A stretch of DNA of 64,000 nucleotides from Microbacterium sp. BR1 (GCF_002812725.1 NZ_NMUN01000001.1:1-64000); one strand, 5' to 3'; positions 36,034 to 44,926 are shown, numbered from the stretch's first letter. Notes: generated from the letters alone by a model not told the origin. A program made the numbers and translations.

Positions 36034-36831
36034 ATGATCTCGCTGGATCTGCGAGGGCGACGCGCGCTTGTCACTGGCTCGACTCGGGGGCTGGGCTTCG
36101 CTATGGCCGCGCGCCTCGCGGAAGCGGGGGCCTGCGTCGGAGTCAACGGGCGAAGTGTCGACTCGGTCGAGAGTGCGTTGGAGAAGCTCCGCGAGTTAGT
36201 CCCCAACGCCGAGTTCGACGGTGTCGTCGCGGACCTTGTCTCCATCGATGCTGCCCGAGCTGTCGAACGACAGTTCCCGAACATCGACATTCTGGTCAAC
36301 AATGTTGGCGTCTATCAGGTCGGAGACGCTCTCTCGACCTCGGACCAGGTCTGGGCTGATCACTTCGACACGAACGTCCTCACGGGAGTTCGAATGACCC
36401 AGGTGGCGCTGCCTGGAATGCTGGAGCGTGGGTGGGGACGAATCCTCTTCATCGCGAGTGACGCTGCTGTGTCGGTTCCCAAGGACATGGTGCACTACTC
36501 CGCCTCCAAGACCGCTCTCCTCGCCGTGGCTAGGGGCTTTGCGAAGGCAACCGCTGGGTCGTCGGTCACCGTGAACTCGGTGATTGTCGGTCCTTCAGAG
36601 TCGGAAGGGCTGCGCACTTTCGCGGCCGGCCTTGTGGGGGACGAGCTGCCGTGGGGCGAAGCCCAGGCAGCGTTCATGAGAGAGCATCGCCCGCTGTCGC
36701 TCATTCAGCGGGTGATTCGCCCGCAAGAGGTCGCGAACATGATCGTCTACCTCAGCTCTGACCTTGCGTCCGCGACGACAGGCGGCGCGATCAGAGTCGA
36801 TGGTGGCTACGTCGACGCCATCACTCCGTAG
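36034..36831 (+). CDS. SDR-family oxidoreductase
   Basis: This 265-residue classical SDR has L-V-T-G-S-T-R-G-L-G-F, L-V-N-N-V-G-V, F-I-A-S-D-A (Ser), Y-S-A-S-K-T-A and I-R-V-D-G-G-Y-V. It follows the extended SDR by three bases and ends by overlapping the 3' end of the convergent iclR gene by about ten bases. In the cluster it is one of several dehydrogenases that would oxidise hydroxyls of the substrate. Its exact substrate is not visible. Confidence 0.87.
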   Translation: MISLDLRGRRALVTGSTRGLGFAMAARLAEAGACVGVNGRSVDSVESALEKLRELVPNAEFDGVVADLVSIDAARAVERQFPNIDILVNNVGVYQVGDALSTSDQVWADHFDTNVLTGVRMTQVALPGMLERGWGRILFIASDAAVSVPKDMVHYSASKTALLAVARGFAKATAGSSVTVNSVIVGPSESEGLRTFAAGLVGDELPWGEAQAAFMREHRPLSLIQRVIRPQEVANMIVYLSSDLASATTGGAIRVDGGYVDAITP

Positions 36832-37576
36832 CCGCAGATTCCCCGATCTGAGAGGCGACATCCTGCAGCGCCTCGACGAGCTGCGCCTCTCGTCCGATGA
36901 CGTCTGCTCGCCGGCCTGCCACCGATAGCGCCGCGAGGAACCCCCCCGACGGATCAAGGACTGGTGCAGCAACGGCACCCACCCCGACCGTCACGTCTTC
37001 GTCGGAGACGCAGTAGCCACGCTCGCGGCTCAACGTGACGTCAGCGAGAATCGCGTTCTTACTCTCGAGCGAGTTGCTGGTCAGACGCTCGGGGTGGTGC
37101 GCATCGAGGTACGCCCCAGGATCTTCTGGGCCGAAGGCGAGTGTGATTCGTCCGACGCCTCCAAGATGAAGCGGCAGACTGCCGCCGGGTTCGAGAACCA
37201 GAACCTGGACACCCTGGCCGTGCAGCCTCCGAATGCATACAGTTCGGTGCTCGCGCGGGACACTGAGAAACACCGTCAGGTGGGTGAGGTCGCGCAGCTC
37301 ACGGAGAAGATCATCTCGATGGAACCAGGGTGCTGCCGTAGCGAGTGCACGGTCGCCGAACAACAGCCACTTGGTACTGAGGGAAGTCGTGCCATCAGGC
37401 AGTTGAGTCCCGAGTCCGTCCTGGACAAGTGCCGCCAGCAGCCGATACGCGCTGGGGCGCGGAATGCCGATCTCTTTGGCCAGTTCAGGTGGCGTCATGG
37501 GCCCGGACCGCGCAAGGACCTCAACCGCTGATTTGAGCGAGGTAAGTACTCGACTCGGCTTGTCCGGCTTAGGCAT
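36821..37576 (-). CDS. IclR-family transcriptional regulator 1
   Basis: This protein of about 251 residues has an N-terminal winged helix (S-L-K-S-A-V-E-V-L-A-R-S-G, T-P-P-E-L-A-K-E-I-G-I-P-R-P-S-A-Y-R-L) and a C-terminal GAF-like ligand domain with R-L-H-G-Q-G-V-Q-V, G-G-S-L-P-L-H-L-G-G-V-G-R and C-V-S-D-E-D-V-T-V-G-V. The ATG lies inside the last codons of the second iclR gene, so both are cotranslated. IclR dimers usually bind short palindromes and respond to a pathway intermediate. This protein or its partner is the natural reader of the TGGAC...GTCCGA boxes. Confidence 0.88.
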   Translation of the reverse strand: MPKPDKPSRVLTSLKSAVEVLARSGPMTPPELAKEIGIPRPSAYRLLAALVQDGLGTQLPDGTTSLSTKWLLFGDRALATAAPWFHRDDLLRELRDLTHLTVFLSVPREHRTVCIRRLHGQGVQVLVLEPGGSLPLHLGGVGRITLAFGPEDPGAYLDAHHPERLTSNSLESKNAILADVTLSRERGYCVSDEDVTVGVGAVAAPVLDPSGGFLAALSVAGRRADVIGREAQLVEALQDVASQIGESAATE

Positions 37577-38357
37577 CGCGGTACCCAAGAGACGATGACA
37601 CGTCCATGGCTTCGCGCCGGACGAGCTCCCCGAACGCTTCCGCGGCGGAGAAGTTCTCCTGAACCTTGAGAGCACTCAAGGTGACCGAGGCTGTGACAAC
37701 TCCGCGATGGTCTCGCACGGGTGCCGCTACGCTCACGACCCCGGCAGTAATATCACCATCTGATTCGGCGAGGCCAGTCTCGCGTATCCGACTCAACTCA
37801 GACTCCAAACGTGCGGCATCGGGCTCGGTTATCGGATTCGACTGTGATCCGCGGAGCGCTCTCAAGTACGCCCGCCGGAACTCGTCCGAAGAGAACGCCA
37901 AGATCGCACGAGGACCGGCTCCGAGATGAAGTGGCAAGGACCCGCCGATCGCCAGCTCGGCTGTTCGGATGTACTTACCGTCGACTCGTTCGATGCACAC
38001 TGCTCGTTGTCCGTCTGGGACGCAAAGATATGCGGTCTCCGAAGTGGCATCAGCGAGACGGGCGAGCGACGACCTCGCTACCGCCCGCAAGTCCAGTGTC
38101 GAGGCGATCGCCTGTCCGATGGCAATCAGATCAACGCCAAGTCGGGCGGGGGCGCCTTTACGGCCGCTTCGCTCTATCCAACCAATCGATTCAAGGTTGT
38201 TGAGCATGCGGTAGACGGTCGTGATCGGCTCGTTCAGCTGCGAAGCCAGATCCGATGCCGTGAGCTCGCCGCGAGACGCGAGTCGCTCGAGGACTCGGGT
38301 GGCCTTTGAGACCGCGCTCATGCCTGCGCCGTCAGCATCCAAAGTCGTTGGCGACAC
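37569..38357 (-). CDS. IclR-family transcriptional regulator 2
   Basis: This 262-residue regulator has winged helix S-K-A-T-R-V-L-E-R-L-A-S-R-G, S-D-L-A-S-Q-L-N-E-P-I-T-T-V-Y-R-M-L. The ligand domain has G-K-Y-I-R-T, G-G-S-L-P-L-H-L-G-A-G-P-R and G-D-I-T-A-G-V-V-S-V-A-A-P-V. GTG start; the gene is divergent from an SDR gene over a region with operator-like palindromes. Two IclR genes in tandem are unusual and suggest either heteromeric control or response to two different intermediates. Confidence 0.88.
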   Translation of the reverse strand: MSPTTLDADGAGMSAVSKATRVLERLASRGELTASDLASQLNEPITTVYRMLNNLESIGWIERSGRKGAPARLGVDLIAIGQAIASTLDLRAVARSSLARLADATSETAYLCVPDGQRAVCIERVDGKYIRTAELAIGGSLPLHLGAGPRAILAFSSDEFRRAYLRALRGSQSNPITEPDAARLESELSRIRETGLAESDGDITAGVVSVAAPVRDHRGVVTASVTLSALKVQENFSAAEAFGELVRREAMDVSSSLGYRDA

Positions 38358-38375
38358 CGTCGTCCTTCCATTTCC

Positions 38376-38391
38376 TGGACAAACTCTACAG
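38376..38391 (+). promoter_or_regulatory. Operator-like box B (weak)
   Basis: TGGACAAACTCTACAG matches 11 of 16 positions of box A and lies 18 bases upstream of the iclR2 start, a position suited to autoregulation. Degenerate, so low confidence. Confidence 0.35.
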
Positions 38392-38440
38392 ATGGGGGGA
38401 CTTGCCGTCTAGCGCCCTGGGACCAGAAAAACCCAATTTA

Positions 38441-38469
38441 TGAACAGTCTGTCCGATTTAGTAGACAGA
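38441..38469 (+). promoter_or_regulatory. Operator-like box C with a second inverted repeat
   Basis: TGAACAGTCTGTCCGA matches box A at 12 of 16 positions and overlaps a perfect 6-bp inverted repeat, TCTGTC-N10-GACAGA. It lies between iclR2 and the divergent SDR gene and could serve both promoters. Confidence 0.5.
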
Positions 38470-38539
38470 AGCTCAGCTTCTGAGTTATATTTCCGAGGTA
38501 ATCAACCACCTGACGCGTTGAGGTCCTGGAAACAGCGAC

Positions 38540-39367
38540 ATGGCGTCACCCGCAAGGAAGCGAACGAAGATGGCCAGTAAGGCAGTGAAGCCGAGCCCCA
38601 TCACGGCTGACCTCTTCACGTTGGCCGGCCAGACCGCCGTGGTCACGGGCGGTGGCTCTGGCATCGGTAAGGCGATCGCGCTGGGTCTAGCCCAACGTGG
38701 CGCGAACGTCGGGATCGTGGACTTCGCTGCAGAAGGAGCCGCTGAGACTGCCGCGCGCGTGGCTGAGATGGGCGTTGGCTCGCTCGCGATTGCCGCCGAC
38801 GTCACCGACGAAGACGGCATGACTTCCGCGGTCGAGAAGACCGTGCATGCGCTCGGGCCCCTCTCACTGGCGGTGAATGCCGCGGGCATTGCTCAGGCCA
38901 CGCCTGCATTGGAACTCAGCGCGGAGCAGTTCGAGCGTCTCTACAGGATCAATGTGATTGGGCTCTTCAGGAGTTGCCAGGCTGAGGCCCGCGCAATGAT
39001 GGCATCCGGTGGAGGGTCAATCCTCAACCTCGCATCGATCAGCGGCATCGTCTCGCACCGCGAGATGCTCCAGGCGCACTACAACAGCTCGAAAGCCGCC
39101 GTGGCGCACCTCACGCGTTCGCTCGCCACCGAATGGGCCGCGCACTCGATTCGCGTGAACGCGCTCTCGCCCGGGTTCACCTTGACCCCCATGAACGCTC
39201 GCGCCGAAGTCGCATCAATGCGCGAGGAAATCAGCGAGAAGATCCCGACGGGTCGTTTCGCTGAACCGGAGGAGATGGTGGGGCCAGCGGTCTTCCTCCT
39301 CTCGAATGCAGCGTCCTACTGCACAGGCGTGGACCTCGTGGTCGATGGCGGGTACACGCTCCTATAA
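38540..39367 (+). CDS. SDR-family oxidoreductase, first gene of the importer operon
   Basis: This 275-residue classical SDR has V-V-T-G-G-G-S-G-I-G-K, V-N-A-A-G-I-A, L-N-L-A-S-I-S-G (Ser), Y-N-S-S-K-A-A and L-V-V-D-G-G-Y-T. Another ATG ten codons later with AAGGA upstream is a possible start. It precedes the sugar-binding protein gene, separated by two small hairpins (GGGCG/CGCCC and CTCACCC/GGGTGAG). With three further SDRs and two extended SDRs nearby, it probably makes one oxidation in a multistep route. Confidence 0.86.
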   Translation: MASPARKRTKMASKAVKPSPITADLFTLAGQTAVVTGGGSGIGKAIALGLAQRGANVGIVDFAAEGAAETAARVAEMGVGSLAIAADVTDEDGMTSAVEKTVHALGPLSLAVNAAGIAQATPALELSAEQFERLYRINVIGLFRSCQAEARAMMASGGGSILNLASISGIVSHREMLQAHYNSSKAAVAHLTRSLATEWAAHSIRVNALSPGFTLTPMNARAEVASMREEISEKIPTGRFAEPEEMVGPAVFLLSNAASYCTGVDLVVDGGYTLL

Positions 39368-39437
39368 CTAGGGCGCTCTGCGCCCTACAAAGCTCACCCG
39401 ATGGGTGAGGTCCCTTACCAAGGAAGGTAGAGAGTCG

Positions 39438-40442
39438 ATGTCGATTCGATTTGGATACAACAGGCGACGCCCGATCGCCATTGCTATCGGCGCGCTCGCC
39501 ACAGCAGCAGTTCTCGCTCTCGCAGGTTGCTCCAGCGGAGGCGACGGCGGAGACAGCGGCTCCGGCGATGGCACCAAGAAGAAGATCGGCGTGTCGATGT
39601 CGTTCGTCAACCAGTTCTATGCCGCCGTTCAGGAAGGCATGGAAGACGAGGCGGAGAAGCAGGGCTATGAGCTGGTAATCCTGAACGCGCAGGGCAATAG
39701 CTCCACTCAGGTCAACCAGGTCCAGAACCTCGTCAGCCAGGGTGTCGGATCGCTCATCTTCATCCAGCTGGACTCCGCGTCCGGCGGAGCGTCGGTCAGC
39801 CAGGCGAACGACGCCAGCATTCCGGTGATCGCCGTGGACCAGCTTCCCGCCGGCGGGGACTACGTGACCTTCATCGGCAGCGACAACGTCGCCATGGCCG
39901 AGCAGGCGTGTGACTATCTCGCGGAGCTGCTCGATGGTTCTGGCAACATCGCGATCGTTGAGGGCATCCCGGCCTCGTCCACCCAGATGCAGCGCGCTGA
40001 GGGCTGCCAGACGTCGCTCGACGCGAACCCCGACATCAACGTGGTCAGCACCACTAGCGCCGACTGGGATCAGAACAAGGCCGTCAGCGTTTTCGCCAAC
40101 GTCCTCACCGCGAACGAAGATCTGCAGGGTGTCTTCGCTCAGAACGATGACATGGCTCTGGGTGTTGCTAGCGCCGCGGAGACTGCCGGTCGCAGCGGCC
40201 TGAGTGTCGTCACGATCGACGGGTTCCCCGCCGTGTACGACGCCATCGAGAAGGGCGCGATCTCCGCGACGATCAGCCAGCAGCCGTATCTCGAGGGTCA
40301 GCTCGCCGTGCAGAATGCCATCAAAGCGATGAACGGTGAAGAGGCGGACATTCAGAAGGACCAGATCCAGGAGTCGATTCTGGTCACGAAGGACAACCTC
40401 GAGGAAGCACGAGCCGCGAAGTACTTCGGCTCGCAGGGCTGA
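39438..40442 (+). CDS. Sugar ABC transporter substrate-binding lipoprotein, RbsB-like
   Basis: This 334-residue secreted lipoprotein has the lipobox L-A-G-C at about residue 31, a Gly/Ser/Asp linker, and a periplasmic-binding-protein type I domain: K-I-G-V-S-M-S-F-V-N-Q-F-Y, S-L-I-F-I-Q-L-D-S, G-V-F-A-Q-N-D-D-M-A-L-G and V-T-I-D-G-F. These fit ribose/galactose-type binding proteins and so point to import of a sugar or polyol. AGGAAGG precedes the ATG; an in-frame start 11 codons upstream would lie before it. The gene is followed by a stem-loop and the cognate ATPase gene. Confidence 0.9.
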   Translation: MSIRFGYNRRRPIAIAIGALATAAVLALAGCSSGGDGGDSGSGDGTKKKIGVSMSFVNQFYAAVQEGMEDEAEKQGYELVILNAQGNSSTQVNQVQNLVSQGVGSLIFIQLDSASGGASVSQANDASIPVIAVDQLPAGGDYVTFIGSDNVAMAEQACDYLAELLDGSGNIAIVEGIPASSTQMQRAEGCQTSLDANPDINVVSTTSADWDQNKAVSVFANVLTANEDLQGVFAQNDDMALGVASAAETAGRSGLSVVTIDGFPAVYDAIEKGAISATISQQPYLEGQLAVQNAIKAMNGEEADIQKDQIQESILVTKDNLEEARAAKYFGSQG

Positions 40443-40462
40443 TATCCCACCCATCCATGAAT

Positions 40463-40502
40463 GGCTTGCCGGCTCCGGATCTGTTGCTGGAGCCGGCAAG
40501 CC
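40463..40502 (+). terminator. Intercistronic stem-loop behind the binding-protein gene
   Basis: There is a perfect 14-bp stem, GGCTTGCCGGCTCC / GGAGCCGGCAAGCC, around a 12-base loop, 20 bases after the stop and 16 before the ATPase ATG. No U-run follows, so it likely protects the upstream message or attenuates transcription. That would give more binding protein than ATPase. Confidence 0.6.
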
Positions 40503-40518
40503 AGAGGAGTAGAAGGTC

Positions 40519-42006
40519 ATGAGCGAAACGACGAACAAGCGAGTTCTCACCGCAACCGGCATCACCAAGCGTTACGGCGACACCACTGTCCTGCATGGAA
40601 TCGATTTTTCGATTGAGGCGGGGTCGGTCGTCGGGCTGATCGGTGAGAACGGCGCCGGGAAGTCGACGCTCAGCTCCATCATCGCGGGGATCAAGCGACC
40701 CGATGCAGGGTCGATGACGATCGATGGACAGCCGTACGCGCCAACCGGTCCGCTCGAGGCGTTGAACTCCGGGGTGGCGATCATCCATCAGGAGATCAAA
40801 ATGATCCCTGAACTCTCCGTCGCCGAGAACATGTTCCTCGGACGCCTGCCCACGCGGGGCGGCCGTGTCGCGACGCGGCAGATGGTCACCGAAGCACGAG
40901 CCGTGCTCAAGGACCTCGGTGTGACTCTAGACCCGCGTCGACCGGTCGCCGGTCTTTCGACCGCCACACAGCAAGAGATCGAGATCGCCCGAGCCATCTT
41001 GCGGCGTCCCTCTTTTGTGATCTTCGACGAGCCTTCCGCCTCGCTTGGCCAGAACGAGACCAAGCGTGTTCTCGAGCAGATCGAGGTGCTGCGGTCGCGC
41101 GGTACTGGCGTGGTCTACATCAGTCACCGCTTGGATGAGATCTCCGCCATCGCCGACCGCGTGTTCTGCTTGCGCGACGGTCGAAAAGTCGGTGAATGGC
41201 CGGCGAAGGAAATCGACCGCAATGGCATGATCCGAGCAATGGTCGGCCGGGAGCTTTCACAGCGGGACGTCGCACCCCCACCTCACGATGAGGAAGTAGT
41301 AGCTGCCGTGGAAGGACTGTGCTCCGACCGCTTCGACAACATCACCTTCGAACTCCGTCGCGGAGAGATCTTCGGGATGTCGGGTCTCGTCGGTGCCGGC
41401 CGGACAGAGATCGTGCGGTCACTTGCGGGCGCGGACCGCTTCTTCTCGGGCACGGTCGCGGTGAATGGTCGCGTCGTGAAGATCCGATCGGTGTCTGATG
41501 CCGTGTCCGCGGGTATCTACATGGTCCCCGAAGACCGGAAGACGCAGGGGTTGAACCTCAACCGAACCAGCGCTGAAAACATGGCGCTGCCCTGGGAGTC
41601 CCGGCTCGTCCCGCGGGGATTCGTCACCATCCGTTTCCTGAATCGGCTCAAGAAGCGGATGACGAAGGAGCTCGACATCCGAGGCAATCTCGACAAGCCG
41701 GTCGGGTTGCTGTCTGGTGGGAACCAGCAGAAAGTGCTTCTCGCTAAGTGGCTGGTCCGCACCCCGAAGGTGCTCATTCTGGACGAGCCGACCCGAGGAG
41801 TGGATGTCGGCGCCAAGGAAGCGATCTACGAGATCATTCGCGACCTCGCCTCCCAGGGCGTAGCGGTCATCGTCGTCTCTTCCGAGCTAGAGGAAGTCCT
41901 CATGCTCTCCCACCGCGTGATGGTCGTGGCAGGCGGACGCCAGCGAGCCGTCCTGTCCCGCGAAGAAGCAACCCCTGAGCGCGTCATGCAGTTGTCAGTG
42001 TCCTGA
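40519..42006 (+). CDS. Sugar ABC transporter ATPase, RbsA-like (two domains)
   Basis: This 495-residue protein has two ABC domains. The first has Walker A G-E-N-G-A-G-K-S-T-L, the signature-region A-G-L-S-T-A-T-Q-Q-E-I-E-I-A-R and Walker B F-V-I-F-D-E-P-S. The second has a degenerate P-loop (G-L-V-G-A-G-R-T-E-I), signature L-S-G-G-N-Q-Q-K-V and Walker B V-L-I-L-D-E-P-T-R-G-V-D-V-G. Both features are normal for RbsA/MglA/XylG-type importers. It energises uptake with the RbsC-like permease downstream. Confidence 0.92.
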   Translation: MSETTNKRVLTATGITKRYGDTTVLHGIDFSIEAGSVVGLIGENGAGKSTLSSIIAGIKRPDAGSMTIDGQPYAPTGPLEALNSGVAIIHQEIKMIPELSVAENMFLGRLPTRGGRVATRQMVTEARAVLKDLGVTLDPRRPVAGLSTATQQEIEIARAILRRPSFVIFDEPSASLGQNETKRVLEQIEVLRSRGTGVVYISHRLDEISAIADRVFCLRDGRKVGEWPAKEIDRNGMIRAMVGRELSQRDVAPPPHDEEVVAAVEGLCSDRFDNITFELRRGEIFGMSGLVGAGRTEIVRSLAGADRFFSGTVAVNGRVVKIRSVSDAVSAGIYMVPEDRKTQGLNLNRTSAENMALPWESRLVPRGFVTIRFLNRLKKRMTKELDIRGNLDKPVGLLSGGNQQKVLLAKWLVRTPKVLILDEPTRGVDVGAKEAIYEIIRDLASQGVAVIVVSSELEEVLMLSHRVMVVAGGRQRAVLSREEATPERVMQLSVS

Positions 42007-42037
42007 CTCGCCTCGCCAACATTCCTTAGGAGTTCTC

Positions 42038-43084
42038 ATGTCTACCCCAGTCACCGACGACACGGCCACCAGAGCAAATACCGGCACCACGCCGAGTACC
42101 TCCGCGATTCGCGTCGCGCAGGTGAGGAATCGCCTGAAGGTCCTCTCGGGACCGCTCATCGGACTGATCCTGCTCATCGTTGCGATGTCGTTCTTGTCGC
42201 CGGTGTTCCTGACCCCGAACAACCTGGTGAACATCATGGTTCAGGTGTCCTACATCGGCATCATGGCGGCCGGTGCGACCCTGGTCATCATCCTTGGCGG
42301 GATCGACCTGTCCGTCGCAGCCGTGCTCGGGTTCAGCTTCATGGTCGTTGCTGTGACCTATCAGAACCTCGGTTGGCCGTTCTGGCTCTCCATCATCGTT
42401 GGTCTCGCCGTCGGTGCCGGCATCGGCCTTCTCAACGGCATACTCATCGCCTACGGAGACATCCAGCCCTTCATTGCGACCCTCGCCACGATGTTCGCCG
42501 CGACCGGTTTGTCGCTCTACCTCACCAACGGCACCCCCATTCTTGGACTGCCTGACTGGTTCCAGGGGCTGTCGCAGTTCCGCCTGGCGGGGATCTCGCT
42601 GCAGGTTTACCTCATGCTCGCTGTATTCATCGTCGCTGGATTGTGGCTGCGCTACCGTCCCGCGGGTCGCTCGCTTTACGCCATCGGCAGCAACGAAGAG
42701 GTCGCCCGCCTGTCGGGCATTCGAGTCAAGCGGATGCAGCTGCGCGTCTACGCGATCGCCGGGTTGCTTGCCGCTGTGGCAGGCCTTGTGGTGGGCGCCC
42801 GTCTGAACGCGGCACAGCCTGGTGCTGGCAACTCCAGCGACTTGCTCAGCGTGATCGCCGCGGTTGTCATCGGTGGGGCGAGCCTCGCCGGTGGTATCGG
42901 GTCGATGTGGGGAACGTTCGTTGGACTTCTCATCATCGGTGTCCTCAACAACGGGCTCACGCTGCTGAACGTGTCCCCACATCTGCAGCCGGTCGTCATC
43001 GGTGCGGTCATCATCCTCGCGGTGCTGAGCGACGGTCGCCTCATCTCGATGATCCGATCCCGCGGCCGATCCACCGCGCACTGA
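42038..43084 (+). CDS. Sugar ABC transporter permease, RbsC-like
   Basis: This 348-residue inner-membrane protein has about eight to ten helices, among them G-P-L-I-G-L-I-L-L-I-V-A-M-S and I-A-A-V-V-I-G-G-A-S-L-A-G-G-I-G, the family's typical loop. N-N-L-V-N-I-M-V-Q-V-S and G-I-D-L-S-V-A-A-V-L-G are also characteristic of the branched RbsC/AraH family. TTAGGAG precedes the ATG. With the two genes before it, it completes a ribose-type importer. Confidence 0.92.
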   Translation: MSTPVTDDTATRANTGTTPSTSAIRVAQVRNRLKVLSGPLIGLILLIVAMSFLSPVFLTPNNLVNIMVQVSYIGIMAAGATLVIILGGIDLSVAAVLGFSFMVVAVTYQNLGWPFWLSIIVGLAVGAGIGLLNGILIAYGDIQPFIATLATMFAATGLSLYLTNGTPILGLPDWFQGLSQFRLAGISLQVYLMLAVFIVAGLWLRYRPAGRSLYAIGSNEEVARLSGIRVKRMQLRVYAIAGLLAAVAGLVVGARLNAAQPGAGNSSDLLSVIAAVVIGGASLAGGIGSMWGTFVGLLIIGVLNNGLTLLNVSPHLQPVVIGAVIILAVLSDGRLISMIRSRGRSTAH

Positions 43085-43101
43085 CGAAAGGGCAGCTAGG
43101 A

Positions 43102-43896
43102 ATGTGGGCACTTGATCTCTTCGCAGGCAAAGTTGTCGCCGTCACCGGCGCTGCATCTGGCATCGGTGCGGCTATCGCCCGACGCTTCCTGGAGGCGGGC
43201 GCAACGGTGGCGGCGGGAGACCTGCAGATTGAGCTCTTCGCTCGCCTGGAGCAGGAGCTGGGCTCCGATCTCAGTCGTCGGCTCGTCCCGTTTTCGATCG
43301 ACGTTTCTGATCCTCAGTCCGCAGACGCGTACATCACCGCCATAGTGAGCAAGCTCGGTCGGCTGGACGTACTGGTCAACAACGCCGGCATCGCCCCAGT
43401 CGGATCGGTGACCGAGACCACAGATGATCTGTGGCGGAAGGTGATGTCCGTAGATGTGGACGGCGTCTTCTACGTCTCACGGGCAGCGCTGCCGCACCTC
43501 GAGACCGCTGGCGGAGCCATCATCAACACCGCGTCGGTGTCCGGGCTCGGTGCTGACTTCAACTACGCCGCCTATAACGCCGCGAAAGGCGCCATTGTCA
43601 ACTTCACCCGCAGCATGGCGATCGACTACGGCAAAGCGGGTGTGCGCGTAAACGCCATAGCTCCCGGTCCCGTGCGCACACCGCTCCTGGTGAGGAACCT
43701 CGAAGCACTGCCCGGTCTCGAGCAGGCATTCGGCAAATTCATCCCGCTCGGGAGAATCGCAGACGCCGTAGAGATCGCAGACGCTGCCGTGTTCCTCGCA
43801 TCGCCCGGCGCCTCGTTCATCACGGGTGCCATTGTGCCTGTTGACGGCGGCGTCACCGCTTGGAACGGTCAACCCAACGGCGACTTTGTTCAGTAA
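43102..43896 (+). CDS. SDR-family oxidoreductase
   Basis: This 264-residue classical SDR has V-T-G-A-A-S-G-I-G-A-A, V-L-V-N-N-A-G-I-A, I-N-T-A-S-V-S-G (Ser), Y-N-A-A-K-G-A and V-P-V-D-G-G-V. I chose the ATG giving M-W-A-L-D-L-F, since the long open frame before it overlaps the permease gene out of register. It follows the importer genes by 17 bases and precedes the amidohydrolase-fold gene, so it probably oxidises the freshly imported sugar or its lactone precursor. Confidence 0.87.
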   Translation: MWALDLFAGKVVAVTGAASGIGAAIARRFLEAGATVAAGDLQIELFARLEQELGSDLSRRLVPFSIDVSDPQSADAYITAIVSKLGRLDVLVNNAGIAPVGSVTETTDDLWRKVMSVDVDGVFYVSRAALPHLETAGGAIINTASVSGLGADFNYAAYNAAKGAIVNFTRSMAIDYGKAGVRVNAIAPGPVRTPLLVRNLEALPGLEQAFGKFIPLGRIADAVEIADAAVFLASPGASFITGAIVPVDGGVTAWNGQPNGDFVQ

Positions 43897-43919
43897 CTGG
43901 AAGGTCTAAGGAGATACAG

Positions 43920-44924
43920 ATGAAAGACGGAATGTTCGTGTTCGACTGTGCGGTGCACACTCAGGACTTCACGGATCGTCAGATCGCCCCTGGTACGGAC
44001 GGAAAGAACGTCGTAGCTCATCGCGTCAATCAGGCCGGATTCAATGAGCTGATGGCCAGCAAGGGTGGCCCAGCGCCTAAGGCGGACTTCTACGACCCGG
44101 TCGACCCCGACTGGGCCAACGATCAGCTGTTCAAGCGCTCTGACACGGACATCGCGATGGTGCAGACCGTGCCGCTGTTCGGGCCTTGGAAGGACTCGCT
44201 CGGCCCCGCACAGTTGTGTTACGACCTGACGCGCAAGAATCCGAAGCGTCTTCTGTTCACTGGGGGCGTCGACCCGAGTTGGCAGGGACTTGACTTCGCT
44301 CTGCATGAGATGGAGCGCCAAGTTCACGAGATGGGCGCAATCAGCTTCAAGTTCTACACGTACCAGGACCGCGATCACTATTGGCGGGCAGACGACCGCG
44401 AGGTTGCCTATCCCTTGTATGAGAAGGCGCTCGAACTCGGTATCAAAATGGTGCAGTTCCACAAGGGGTATCCCCTCGGTATGCATCCGGTAGAGGCATT
44501 CATGCCGAACGACCTCCAGATGGCGGCCTACGACTTTCCGGATCTCAACTTCGGGATCCATCACATGGGCGATCCCTACGTGGACGAGATGATCTCAATC
44601 GCCGGTCGGTTCCAGAACATGCATCTGCTGCTGCCGCTGTGGTTCAACCAGTACTTCCTCCAGCCCTACCCGATGCTCCACCGCATCGGTCAGGCACTCT
44701 TGTTCGTCGGTCCTGATCGCCTCGCGTATGGGTCGGAGGGCTTCATCTGGCCCGATATCCAGTCGTACATCGACATGTGGGCGAACTTGGAGATGCCGGA
44801 AGAACTCCAGGAGCGATATGGCTATCCCGAGCTCACGCGAGAGATCAAGGAGAAGGTCTTCGGGCTGAGCTTCGCGCGGGGTCTTGGCTATGACATCCCG
44901 CCCGAGTATCAGAGCGGGGCTTGA
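43920..44924 (+). CDS. Amidohydrolase_2-fold protein
   Basis: This 334-residue TIM-barrel protein has an N-terminus F-V-F-D-C-A-V-H-T-Q-D (one His, where D-x-H-x-H is usual). F-T-G-G-V-D-P-S, S-F-K-F-Y-T-Y (the strand with a conserved Lys), M-V-Q-F-H-K-G, G-I-H-H-M-G-D-P and Y-G-S-E-G-F (Glu in place of the family's late Asp) follow. Known relatives include decarboxylases and lactone hydrolases. The altered ligand set makes the reaction uncertain; lactone opening would suit the neighbouring dehydrogenases. AAGGAG seven bases before the ATG fixes the start. Confidence 0.75.
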   Translation: MKDGMFVFDCAVHTQDFTDRQIAPGTDGKNVVAHRVNQAGFNELMASKGGPAPKADFYDPVDPDWANDQLFKRSDTDIAMVQTVPLFGPWKDSLGPAQLCYDLTRKNPKRLLFTGGVDPSWQGLDFALHEMERQVHEMGAISFKFYTYQDRDHYWRADDREVAYPLYEKALELGIKMVQFHKGYPLGMHPVEAFMPNDLQMAAYDFPDLNFGIHHMGDPYVDEMISIAGRFQNMHLLLPLWFNQYFLQPYPMLHRIGQALLFVGPDRLAYGSEGFIWPDIQSYIDMWANLEMPEELQERYGYPELTREIKEKVFGLSFARGLGYDIPPEYQSGA

Positions 44925-44926
44925 TC

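Noticed and set aside
39231..40568. 445-codon antisense frame across the sugar-binding protein gene
   Set aside because: Antisense to a well-supported lipoprotein gene; composition is that of a shadow frame.
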